Both the position numbers and the translations under genes were made by a program. From contig JACPVF010000012.1 of assembly GCA_016191845.1 (NCBI GenBank), positions 267,162 through 331,161 of the forward strand: DNA of 64,000 nt, written 5' to 3'. The first letter of the stretch is position 1. Every line of letters begins with the position of its first letter. Below, piece by piece: positions 25,489-32,342 of the stretch. This DNA is from Chloroflexota bacterium. Lineage in GTDB: Bacteria; Chloroflexota; Anaerolineae; Anaerolineales; Villigracilaceae. The notes under the pieces are model-generated. The model did not search any database and was not told where the DNA came from. It was given only the letters and a program-made list of their open reading frames with translations.

Positions 25489-26424
25489 ATGATAGAAACC
25501 AACGATCTAAGCAAGCAATTTCATGATTTCTGGGCCGTCGAAGGCGTGACCATCAACGTCCAGCCGGGGCAAATTCTGGCTTTCCTCGGTCAGAATGGAG
25601 CGGGCAAGACCACCACGGTCCGCATGTTGACGGCGCTCTTAGAGCCGACGCGGGGTTGGGCGCGGGTGGCGGGCTATGACGTATCCACGCATGGTAACGA
25701 AGTGCGTGCCTCGGTCGGTGTGTTGACCGAACAGCATGGTTTGTATGTACGTATGAACGCGCTCGAATATCTCGATTTCTTCGGGCAGGTCTATTCGCTC
25801 AGCCCACAGGCCCGCAAGGCCCGCTCGGAATATCTGCTCGATTACTTCGGCCTGTCCTACGCGGCCAAGCGGCGCATCGGGGAATACTCCAAGGGCATGC
25901 GCCAGAAACTGGCCCTGGCCCGCGCCTTGATCCACGAACCGCCTGTGTTGCTGCTCGACGAGCCCACCTCCGCGATGGACCCCGAGTCCGCGCGGTTGGT
26001 GCGGGATGAGATTGCGCGGCTGAAGTCCTCGCAGCGATCCATCGTCATCTGCACCCATAACCTGGCCGAGGCGGAAGCATTGGCCGACACCGTTGCCATC
26101 ATCTATCGTGGACGAATCCTCATGCAGGGTTCGCTTGACGAGCTCAAAGATAACATCCTCGGGTCTGCTGAGTACGAGGCGCAACTTGCCGAGGCATGGA
26201 CTCCCAACGGACTGACTCTGCCCGAGGGCGTGACCATGCGTCAGTTGGACGGAACCCGGCTCAGGTTCCAGGTGAAACAGCCGCGGGAGGTGAATCCGCA
26301 GTTGGTGCATGCCCTGTCCGCAGGGCACGCGCCCGTGGTCGCCTTCCAGGAGGTTCCGCGCACATTAGAGCAGGCCTATCTCAAGGCCATGGCCGAGGCG
26401 CAGGGAGGGACCTATGTTGTCTAA
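25489..26424 (+). CDS. ABC transporter ATP-binding protein
   Basis: A 311-residue ATPase of the ABC-2 exporter type. Walker A is GQNGAGKTTTVRML, the signature is YSKGMRQKLALARAL, Walker B is VLLLDEPTSAMDP, and the switch His is in VICTHNLAEAEALADT. Residues after 220 form the short C-terminal domain typical of the DrrA/CcmA group. It overlaps the permease gene by 11 bases, so the two form one transporter. The cargo is unknown. Confidence 0.94.
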   Translation: MIETNDLSKQFHDFWAVEGVTINVQPGQILAFLGQNGAGKTTTVRMLTALLEPTRGWARVAGYDVSTHGNEVRASVGVLTEQHGLYVRMNALEYLDFFGQVYSLSPQARKARSEYLLDYFGLSYAAKRRIGEYSKGMRQKLALARALIHEPPVLLLDEPTSAMDPESARLVRDEIARLKSSQRSIVICTHNLAEAEALADTVAIIYRGRILMQGSLDELKDNILGSAEYEAQLAEAWTPNGLTLPEGVTMRQLDGTRLRFQVKQPREVNPQLVHALSAGHAPVVAFQEVPRTLEQAYLKAMAEAQGGTYVV

Positions 26425-27844
26425 CCTGAAGCCTGTCTGGATCGTGGCACAGCGTGAACTGCGTGACCAGCTCCGCGATTGGCGTGTGCTCTTCCCGTTG
26501 GCGGTGTTGACCACGGCCTTCCCGTTCCTGATGATGGTCATGGCGCGTGGCGTGATCGACTTCATCAATCAATACGGCGCAGACTTGGTGATCGATGCCT
26601 TGGTGCCGTTCTCGGTTCTGTTAATCGGTTTCTTCCCGAACACCATTTCATTGGTGGTGGCATTGGAAACTTTTGTGGGCGAAAAGGAACGCGGCACCAT
26701 CGAGCCGCTGCTCAGTTCGCCGATGAAGGACTGGCAGATCTACCTGGGCAAGCTGGTGGTCGGCGTGTTGACTCCACTGATCGCGAGTTTCCTGGCGATC
26801 GCCGTGTATCTGGTCCTGGTCTCGCGCCTCGACCTGACCATGCCCTCGGCGGGACTCGTCGCCCAGTTGATCATCCTGACCACGGGCCATGCCATTCTGA
26901 TGGTGAGCGGTGCGATTGTCATCTCGGTCCAGTCCACCTCGGTGAAGGCGGCCAATTTACTGGCCTCGTTCATCATCATTCCTGTGGCTTTCTTGGTGCA
27001 GGGTGAAAGCGTCCTGCTCTTCTGGGGCAACGGCAGGATCTTGTGGGTGGCGCTGGTGGGTGTGATGGTGTTGGCTTCCTTGTTCGTGCGCATGGGCATT
27101 GCCCATTTCCAGCGCGAATACCTGCTGGGACGGGAGATCGATACGCTCAACATCCGCTGGATGTGGGTGACTTTCTGGCGCAGTTTCTTGGACGGGGCAC
27201 ATTCCATTGGCGAGTGGTACCGCATCGCTGTGGCGACCACCCTGCGGCGGCTGGCCCTGCCGACCTTGATCATGGTCCTGGTCTTCTTGGCAGGCGGTTG
27301 GCTGGGTTATGACCAGGTGACGCTCAATGCCCCGAATGCCTTGAAGGATGTGAGTTCTTTAGCCGAACTGCGTGAAAACGTAGCCTCCATCCCCTCGGCG
27401 AACGGCTTGGGCGAAGTACAGATCTCTGCTCCCTTCATCTTCATGAATAACATCAGGGCTACCGCCCTCATGTTCCTGTTTGGGATGCTCACCTTCGGGG
27501 TGCTGGGCATCCTGGTCTACCTGTTGAACGCGGGCCTGATCGGTGGCGTGTTGAGTCTCTTTGCCTATTTTGGAGTCTCGCCCTGGGTGCTGTTCTCCAC
27601 GGGCATCCTTCCGCATGGACTGTTCGAACTGCCTGCGCTCATGCTCAGCGGGGCGGCGGTCCTGCACATGGCGGTGGCTCTGGTCACGCCGCAGACGGGC
27701 AGATCCATGGGCGAGGTGTTTATCGATCAGGTTGCGGATTGGGCCAAGGTCTTCCTCGGCGTGATCATCCCGCTGTTGTTGGTGGCCTCCCTGATCGAGA
27801 CGTATGTGACCCCCGTCATCCTCAAAGGTGTTCTCCACTGGTGA
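26414..27844 (+). CDS. ABC-2 type permease fused to a SpoIIM (stage II sporulation protein M)-like domain
   Basis: A 476-residue membrane protein. Residues 1-240 are an ABC-2 permease (WIVAQRELRDQLRDWRVLFPL, then six helices, with the typical FVGEKERGTIEPLLSSPM). Residues about 285-476 match the SpoIIM/DUF95 family: APFIFMNNIRATALMFLFG, LLNAGLIGGVLSLFAYFG and GILPHGLFELPALMLSGAA. In SpoIIM proteins these Asn-Asn and Pro-His-Gly segments are hallmarks. The fusion puts the SpoIIM fold under control of an ABC ATPase. SpoIIM is linked to cell-wall hydrolysis during engulfment in spore formers, which does not apply here. Confidence 0.88.
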   Translation: MLSNLKPVWIVAQRELRDQLRDWRVLFPLAVLTTAFPFLMMVMARGVIDFINQYGADLVIDALVPFSVLLIGFFPNTISLVVALETFVGEKERGTIEPLLSSPMKDWQIYLGKLVVGVLTPLIASFLAIAVYLVLVSRLDLTMPSAGLVAQLIILTTGHAILMVSGAIVISVQSTSVKAANLLASFIIIPVAFLVQGESVLLFWGNGRILWVALVGVMVLASLFVRMGIAHFQREYLLGREIDTLNIRWMWVTFWRSFLDGAHSIGEWYRIAVATTLRRLALPTLIMVLVFLAGGWLGYDQVTLNAPNALKDVSSLAELRENVASIPSANGLGEVQISAPFIFMNNIRATALMFLFGMLTFGVLGILVYLLNAGLIGGVLSLFAYFGVSPWVLFSTGILPHGLFELPALMLSGAAVLHMAVALVTPQTGRSMGEVFIDQVADWAKVFLGVIIPLLLVASLIETYVTPVILKGVLHW

Positions 27845-27847
27845 ACT

Positions 27848-28603
27848 ATGTCCAAAGTCATCATCCTCGGCTCGTCGAACGCCATCCCCACCAAGAACCA
27901 GGAGAATACCCACCTGGTCGTGGTTGGTCGTGAACGCATGGTGCTGGTTGATTGCGTGGGCAATCCTGTCCTGCGCCTCGAACAGGCGGGCCTGGATTTC
28001 AATGACTTGACGGACATCATCGTCACTCACTTTCACCCTGACCATGTTTCAGGTCTGCCGCTCCTGTTGATGGACATGTGGTTGATGGGCCGCAAAAAGC
28101 CGATCAATATCTACGGACTGCATTACACCCTCGACCGCGTGGAGGGATTGATGGGCTTCTACTCCTGGTCCGATTGGCCCGATTTCTTCCCTGTGGCCTT
28201 CCATCGCCTGCCTCAATCGGAGAATTCGCCTGTCCTGGATTGCCCCGATTTCAAAATCGTCTCCTCGCCTGTTCGCCACCTGATTCCAACCATCGGTCTG
28301 CGCTTCGATTTCCACCCGACGAAGAAGAGCCTGGCCTATTCCTGCGATACCGAACCGTGCGTGCAGGTGGTGCGTCTGGCCGAGGGTGTGGACGTGTTGA
28401 TCCACGAGGCGGCGGGTGACTTCGTAGGACATTCCTCGGCAGCCCAGGCGGCGGAGATCGCCTCGCAGGCCGAGGTGGGGGCGCTGTACCTGATCCACTA
28501 CCCGACGGGGCGTTTCGGCAGCGGTGATATCACCGCCGAGGCCCGACAGAAATACCAGGGCCCCGTCACCCTGGCCCAGGACTTCATGACCTTGGAGTTC
28601 TAA
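27848..28603 (+). CDS. MBL-fold metallo-hydrolase (RNase Z-like)
   Basis: A 251-residue metallo-beta-lactamase-fold hydrolase. The metal site THFHPDHVSGLPLLLMDMW is the HxHxDH motif, with further ligands in SSPVRHLIP, SCDTEP and EAAGDFVGHSSAAQAAE, in the order seen in RNase Z. The start LGSSNAIPTKNQENTHLVV is also RNase Z-like. It lacks the flexible arm of true tRNA 3'-processing RNase Z, so a phosphodiesterase or hydrolase of unknown substrate is safer. It follows the permease gene by 3 bases and ends at a bidirectional terminator. Confidence 0.82.
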   Translation: MSKVIILGSSNAIPTKNQENTHLVVVGRERMVLVDCVGNPVLRLEQAGLDFNDLTDIIVTHFHPDHVSGLPLLLMDMWLMGRKKPINIYGLHYTLDRVEGLMGFYSWSDWPDFFPVAFHRLPQSENSPVLDCPDFKIVSSPVRHLIPTIGLRFDFHPTKKSLAYSCDTEPCVQVVRLAEGVDVLIHEAAGDFVGHSSAAQAAEIASQAEVGALYLIHYPTGRFGSGDITAEARQKYQGPVTLAQDFMTLEF

Positions 28604-28619
28604 CCTTCCTCTTTTTGAA

Positions 28620-28648
28620 AAAACTCTCTCCGCTGAGGAGAGAGTTTT
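28620..28648. terminator. Bidirectional intrinsic terminator between convergent genes
   Basis: A perfect 12-bp stem (28620-28631 with 28637-28648; core ACTCTCTCC/GGAGAGAGT) with A-rich and T-rich ends lies between the convergent MBL hydrolase and HNH genes. Confidence 0.88.
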
Positions 28649-28651
28649 GAT

Positions 28652-29155
28652 TTACCAGCCCGTGATGTAAGGTTCCCACTCGCGATTATCGTCGAGGTGA
28701 CGCCCGTACAGGTACGATGCGTTGGCAGGTGGCTCCTTGGGGAACTGGTGTAATATCATATGAGATTCTTCCAGCCTGCGTCCGCCCTTGCGATGATTAC
28801 AGGCGGGACAGGCCGCCACCACGTTCGTCCAGGTATGCTCTCCGCCGAGGTGGCGCGGCACCACGTGATCCACCGTCAGACCACCATCCCGCCGACCGCA
28901 ATACTGGCAGGTATAATTGTCGCGACGAAAGACCTCGCGTCGAGTCAACTTCACGTGTGGCCGTGGACGATGCACCTGCATTTCCAGGCGAATCACGGAT
29001 GGGCGTGGCAGCAATTGGGCGACAGTGTGAATATGCCCGCGGCCATTGACGACCATGTCCGCCTTGCCAGACAGGATCAAACCGATGGCGCGCCGTGTGG
29101 AACATACGTTGATTGGCTCAAAATTTGCGTTGAGGACCAATACTGGCTCATTCAT
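28652..29155 (-). CDS. HNH endonuclease family protein
   Basis: A 167-residue protein. I chose ATG 29155 because GAGG stands 6 bases upstream and the conserved LVLNANFEPINVCSTRRAI begins there; the longer reading overlaps the divergent promoter region. The HNH motif includes CQYCGRRDGGLTVDHVVPRHLGGEHTW and ACPACNHRKGGR, with four Cys of a zinc site and the catalytic His in DHVVP. This type, with the N-terminal 'VLNxxYxPI' domain, is common in Chloroflexi, cyanobacteria and actinobacteria. Its role is unknown; repair or RNA-directed nicking have not been shown. Confidence 0.88.
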   Translation of the reverse strand: MNEPVLVLNANFEPINVCSTRRAIGLILSGKADMVVNGRGHIHTVAQLLPRPSVIRLEMQVHRPRPHVKLTRREVFRRDNYTCQYCGRRDGGLTVDHVVPRHLGGEHTWTNVVAACPACNHRKGGRRLEESHMILHQFPKEPPANASYLYGRHLDDNREWEPYITGW

Positions 29156-29176
29156 GAGAGCCTCACAATAGGCACG

Positions 29177-29182
29177 ATTATA
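29177..29182 (-). promoter_or_regulatory. -10 box of the HNH gene
   Basis: On the minus strand a consensus TATAAT lies 21 bases before ATG 29155. The -35 region is weak. It occupies the 75-base divergent gap shared with the epimerase gene. Confidence 0.5.
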
Positions 29183-29230
29183 CTGCTTTTCGGATTTGCG
29201 CAAGACGCAGGAGAGACAGGAGCAAATGGT

Positions 29231-30133
29231 ATGAAAGTCCTGATAACTGGCGGGACGGGTTTCCTCGGCACCGCCCTGACGAATTCTTTGTTGATCGACG
29301 GACACCAGGTCTGGACCCTGAGCCGAGACCCACAGCGGACGCGCGTCCTAGCAGGGGTGCAGGTGGCTGCCTGGGACGGTCGCACGGCCGCGGGCTGGGG
29401 CGGCCTGGTCAACGAAATGGACGCGATCATCAACCTGGCGGGCAAATCCCTCTCCACCTGGCCGTGGACGGAAGCCAATAAGCGGGAATTTTGGGACTCG
29501 CGCGTGAATGCGGGCCGCGCCGTGACGGAGGCCATCTCGAAGGCTGACCGCCGCCCGAGGGTGCTGGTTCAGGCTTCGGGCATCGGGCACTACGGCCTGA
29601 GTGGGTCCCTCGCCGACGAATCCACCCCGCCTGCCGACGATTTCTCCGCCCGCCTGACGGTGGCCTGGGAGGACTCGACCCGCCCCGTCGAGGAGATGGG
29701 GGTGCGGCGAGCGATCATCCGCACGGCGGTGGTGTTGGGGCAGGGTGGCGGGATGCTCGGCCTGATGGCGCTCCCCGTCCGATTGTTTGCGGGCGGGCCG
29801 ATCGGAGGTGGGAAGCAGGCCGTCCCGTGGATCCATCTGGCGGACGAGGTGGGCGCAATCCGCTTTTTGCTGGAGAACGAATCGGCGCGCGGACTCTTCA
29901 ACCTGATCGCCCCCGAGGCGAGCACCAACGCCGATTTTTATCGCACGCTGGCAAAGGCTCTGCATCGCCCGTACTGGTTCCCGACACCTGCCCTCCCGCT
30001 GCGACTGGCTTTGGGCGAGATGAGCACCCTCGTCGTGGATGGGCGCGCGGCCCAACCCAAACGGCTGACCGAGCTTGGATATCGGTTCCAGTTCCCGGGT
30101 CTGGCCGAAGCGTTGGCGGATCTCTTCCGATAA
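29231..30133 (+). CDS. TIGR01777 family NAD(P)-binding epimerase (YfcH/SDR39-like)
   Basis: A 300-residue SDR-type protein. The start ATG 29231 is preceded by AGGAGC and begins with MKVLITGGTGFLGTALTN, the dinucleotide-binding glycine motif. NLAGKSLSTWPWTEANKRE and VQASGIGHYG, and the C-terminal DUF1731 part (GEMSTLVVDGRAAQPKRLTELGYRFQFP), identify the TIGR01777/YfcH family. The substrate is unknown. The divergent HNH gene shares the upstream region. A lipoprotein gene follows after 58 bases. Confidence 0.9.
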   Translation: MKVLITGGTGFLGTALTNSLLIDGHQVWTLSRDPQRTRVLAGVQVAAWDGRTAAGWGGLVNEMDAIINLAGKSLSTWPWTEANKREFWDSRVNAGRAVTEAISKADRRPRVLVQASGIGHYGLSGSLADESTPPADDFSARLTVAWEDSTRPVEEMGVRRAIIRTAVVLGQGGGMLGLMALPVRLFAGGPIGGGKQAVPWIHLADEVGAIRFLLENESARGLFNLIAPEASTNADFYRTLAKALHRPYWFPTPALPLRLALGEMSTLVVDGRAAQPKRLTELGYRFQFPGLAEALADLFR

Positions 30134-30191
30134 TGGCGGAACCCCGCCGCGTGGATCGTCGTCTGAAAAGGAAACATGTAAAGGAGTTCCC

Positions 30192-30854
30192 ATGAAACGT
30201 TGGTTATTACTGGTCGTGTTGTTGCTTTCGGGATGCGGCGTTCCCCAGCCGCCGCCCGCGGAGGGACAGGTGGGTCCGACCGCCTTTATCTCCGAGTCCT
30301 ATCCGACTGCGCAGGCGCAGTCCGTTTCTCCCAATCAGGTCGCCAGCGGGGTCAACGTGAGCGTGACCCGCGCCTGGCAGGACGGCAAACAGGTCAATGC
30401 GGATGTGTGCTTCACCCTGCCCGACAGTTCGGATTGGTCCATCTACAGTGCCAGCCTGCAATACGGTGACACGGTCTCGGCTGAGTTCGGCACCACGCTG
30501 GTGAGCATGCAGCCCGCGGGGGATGGCGCTTCGGGTCAGCGTTGTGACACGCTCAGCTTTTACGTCCCGCCTGATGCCGTGTTGACCAACGTGGTGGTGA
30601 CCATTGACTCGATCGCGGCCCTTCCGCGCGAAGGCGATTACTGCAACCTGTACATGCCCAAGATCCAGCAAGCCATGCAGGAGCGAGGCATCGCCATCAC
30701 CTTGGAATGCGTCGATGTGAACGGGATCCCCACCATGCAGATCACCAGTTTCCCGCCTGACATGACGCAGGAGCAGGCCGAACAGATCGTGTACAGCGAC
30801 GAGTTCTACACGATCAAGGGCCCGTGGACGTTCACCTTCAGTCTCGGTCAGTAA
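30192..30854 (+). CDS. Lipoprotein of unknown function
   Basis: A 220-residue protein with a clear lipobox (MKRWLLLVVLLLSGCGVPQ, Cys at 15 or 16) and AAGGAG before ATG 30192. The mature part starts with a Pro-rich linker. Residues about 50-145 seem to form a beta-sandwich with two Cys (VCFTLPDSSD and RCDTLSFYVPPD) that may be paired. The C-terminal half has two further Cys (DYCNLYMPKIQQAM and ITLECVDVN). I recognise no family. An intrinsic terminator follows at once. Confidence 0.75.
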   Translation: MKRWLLLVVLLLSGCGVPQPPPAEGQVGPTAFISESYPTAQAQSVSPNQVASGVNVSVTRAWQDGKQVNADVCFTLPDSSDWSIYSASLQYGDTVSAEFGTTLVSMQPAGDGASGQRCDTLSFYVPPDAVLTNVVVTIDSIAALPREGDYCNLYMPKIQQAMQERGIAITLECVDVNGIPTMQITSFPPDMTQEQAEQIVYSDEFYTIKGPWTFTFSLGQ

Positions 30855-30862
30855 AATGCCAG

Positions 30863-30890
30863 GCCGCCACTCGATGTGGCGGCTTTTTTT
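30863..30890 (+). terminator. Intrinsic terminator after the lipoprotein gene
   Basis: An 8-bp stem (30863-30870 with 30876-30883; GCCGCCAC/GTGGCGGC) with a 5-base loop and seven T. It isolates the tyrS leader from upstream transcription. Confidence 0.92.
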
Positions 30891-30922
30891 AAATCCTGTT
30901 TCTGAAGAAAAGAAATATTGGG

Positions 30923-30928
30923 TATAAT
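30923..30928 (+). promoter_or_regulatory. -10 box of the tyrS leader (leaderless type)
   Basis: A consensus TATAAT ends 6 bases before ATG 30935, so the predicted +1 is the A of that ATG. The -35 at about 30900 (TTCTGA) is weak. The leader peptide would therefore be translated from a leaderless 5' end. Confidence 0.6.
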
Positions 30929-30934
30929 GGGCAC

Positions 30935-30982
30935 ATGCTTGAATTGAAGTGCAAGTCCTACTATTATTATTCCCACCCCTAG
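30935..30982 (+). CDS. Predicted tyrS leader peptide with four consecutive Tyr codons
   Basis: This short reading frame encodes 15 residues, MLELKCKSYYYYSHP, and stops with TAG. The four Tyr codons (TAC TAT TAT TAT) occupy 30959-30970. It lies between a promoter and an intrinsic terminator directly upstream of the tyrosyl-tRNA synthetase gene. This is the layout of ribosome-mediated attenuation as known for trp, his and pheST leaders: scarce Tyr-tRNA would stall the ribosome at these codons and let tyrS be transcribed. The reading is from sequence only, but a run of four Tyr in a 15-codon frame before tyrS is very unlikely by chance. Confidence 0.8.
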   Translation: MLELKCKSYYYYSHP

Positions 30983-30987
30983 TTTTT

Positions 30988-31025
30988 CCGCGGTGGAGTA
31001 TTGAACGCGCCCTTCACCATCGCGG
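30988..31025 (+). promoter_or_regulatory. Predicted antiterminator helix of the tyrS attenuator
   Basis: CCGCGGTGG (30988-30996) can pair with CCATCGCGG (31017-31025) in 9 bp with a single G-U pair. The helix shares 31024-31025 with the terminator and encloses the terminator's 5' arm, so the two cannot coexist. A ribosome stalled at the Tyr codons would leave 30988-30996 free; one at the leader stop (30980-30982) would cover it. An upstream segment CCACC (30973-30977) can also pair with GGTGG (30992-30996), which would block the antiterminator when no ribosome is present. Confidence 0.7.
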
Positions 31026-31039
31026 GCGCGTTTTTGTTT
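31004..31039 (+). terminator. Regulated intrinsic terminator (attenuator) of tyrS
   Basis: A 9-bp GC-rich stem (31004-31012 with 31024-31032, AACGCGCCC/GGGCGCGTT) with an 11-base loop runs into TTTTTGTTT. It stands 25 bases before the tyrS start and inside its leader, so it must be bypassed for tyrS expression. Confidence 0.85.
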
Positions 31040-31063
31040 GCCATTTTTTGTCGGGAGGTTCCC

Positions 31064-32275
31064 ATGAATATTGATGAACAAGTCGAACTTTTGATGCAAG
31101 GCACCGAGTACGGCGACGAGGACTTGAAGAAGGCCATGACCGCCGAACTGCGTGAGCGCCTGATCCAGGCCCAGAAAGAGGGCCGACCTCTGCGCGTGTA
31201 TTGCGGTTACGACCCCACGTCCACGGACCTGCACCTGGGACACACCATCACCATGCGTAAGTTGCGCCAGTTCCAGGATCTGGGACATGAGGTCACCTTC
31301 CTGATCGGGAGCTACACCGCGCTGGTGGGTGACCCTTCCGACAAGAACAAGGCCCGCCCGATCCTGACCCAGGAGCAGGTGGCCGCCAATGGCAAGACCT
31401 ACGCCGACCAGGCTTTCCGTGTGCTTGATCCCGCGAAGACGAAGATCCGCGAGAACGGCGAGTGGCTGTCCAAGCTGACACTGGTGGACCTGATCCGCCT
31501 GGGGCAGAATTTTACCGTGCAGCAATTCCTGGCGCGCGAGAACTTCGCCAACCGTCTGGAAAAGGGCGAGCCGATCTTCCTGCATGAGACCTTCTACGCT
31601 TTGATGCAGGGCTACGACGCGGCTGCCATGGAGACCGACATCCAGGTGGGCGGCACGGACCAGTTGTTCAACATCATTGTGGCGGGACGCAAGCTGCAAG
31701 AGGCCCTCGGTCAGAAACCGTTGGTGGGCGTCATCTGCGGCATTTTGCCTGGCACCGACGGGGTCCAGCGCATGTCCAAGTCGATGGGCAACATCGTGCC
31801 GATCAACACCAACGCCGACGACATGTATGGCAAGGTCATGTCGGTGCCTGATGCGGCCATGAGCAAATATTATCGGCTGGTGACGCGCTTCTCGCCGCAC
31901 GAGATCGATGACATCGAGAAGACGGTGGCATCCGGCGCAATGCATCCGCGTGACGCCAAGATGAAGTTGGCGCGCGAAATCACCAGCATCTTCTACGGCG
32001 ATGCGGCGGCTAATGCGGCGCAGGAAAACTTCATCAAGATGTTCCAGCAGAAGGAGGTCCCCGACGAGATGCCCGAATACAGCCTCAAGGCTGGCGAGAC
32101 CGTGCTGGATGTGATCCTCGCGGCGGGTATGGCTGAGAGCAAGAGCAAGGCCCGCGGCCTGATCGACCAGAAGGGCGTTCGTTTGGACGGCGAGACGCTC
32201 GAACGCGGTGACGTTCCCTTCCCACACCCTGGCGTGCTGCAGGTGGGCAAGCGGCGCTTCCTGCGTGTCAAATAA
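31064..32275 (+). CDS. tyrS: Tyrosyl-tRNA synthetase
   Basis: A 403-residue class I synthetase that charges tRNA-Tyr. The HIGH-type motif is LHLGH in DPTSTDLHLGHTITMRKL, the KMSKS-type motif is RMSKSMGN, and VGGTDQLFNIIVAGR is the substrate site. The last 65 residues (AESKSKARGLIDQKGVRLDG) are an S4 RNA-binding domain. The sequence is of the TyrZ/TyrRS-2 subgroup by its KMSKS region and length. ATG 31064 has GGGAGG upstream; an apparent start at 31001 lies inside the terminator and is not used. The leader upstream is a predicted attenuator. Confidence 0.97.
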   Translation: MNIDEQVELLMQGTEYGDEDLKKAMTAELRERLIQAQKEGRPLRVYCGYDPTSTDLHLGHTITMRKLRQFQDLGHEVTFLIGSYTALVGDPSDKNKARPILTQEQVAANGKTYADQAFRVLDPAKTKIRENGEWLSKLTLVDLIRLGQNFTVQQFLARENFANRLEKGEPIFLHETFYALMQGYDAAAMETDIQVGGTDQLFNIIVAGRKLQEALGQKPLVGVICGILPGTDGVQRMSKSMGNIVPINTNADDMYGKVMSVPDAAMSKYYRLVTRFSPHEIDDIEKTVASGAMHPRDAKMKLAREITSIFYGDAAANAAQENFIKMFQQKEVPDEMPEYSLKAGETVLDVILAAGMAESKSKARGLIDQKGVRLDGETLERGDVPFPHPGVLQVGKRRFLRVK

Positions 32276-32280
32276 AAAAT

Positions 32281-32310
32281 ACTCCCGACACCATAAAGGG
32301 TGTCGGGAGT
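32281..32310. terminator. Bidirectional intrinsic terminator between tyrS and the HD-GYP gene
   Basis: A perfect 12-bp stem (32281-32292 with 32299-32310; ACTCCCGACACC and complement) with a 6-base loop. On the minus strand it runs into a T-rich tract (from AATAAAAAAT on plus), so it can end both convergent genes. A further hairpin (32328-32336 with 32343-32351) overlaps the stop codon of the HD-GYP gene. Confidence 0.88.
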
Positions 32311-32342
32311 TTGCTTTTAAGGAAGGACAGGGATGAGCACGG

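Noticed and set aside
28760..29230. N-terminal extension of the epimerase from 28760
   Set aside because: The stretch is antisense to the HNH gene. The dinucleotide-binding motif starts at ATG 29231, which has its own ribosome-binding site.
30935..31040. T-box riboswitch in front of tyrS
   Set aside because: The leader is too short for a stem I with specifier loop, and the segment after GGTGG (AGTATT) lacks the conserved ACC of the T-box bulge. The Tyr-rich leader frame explains the region better.
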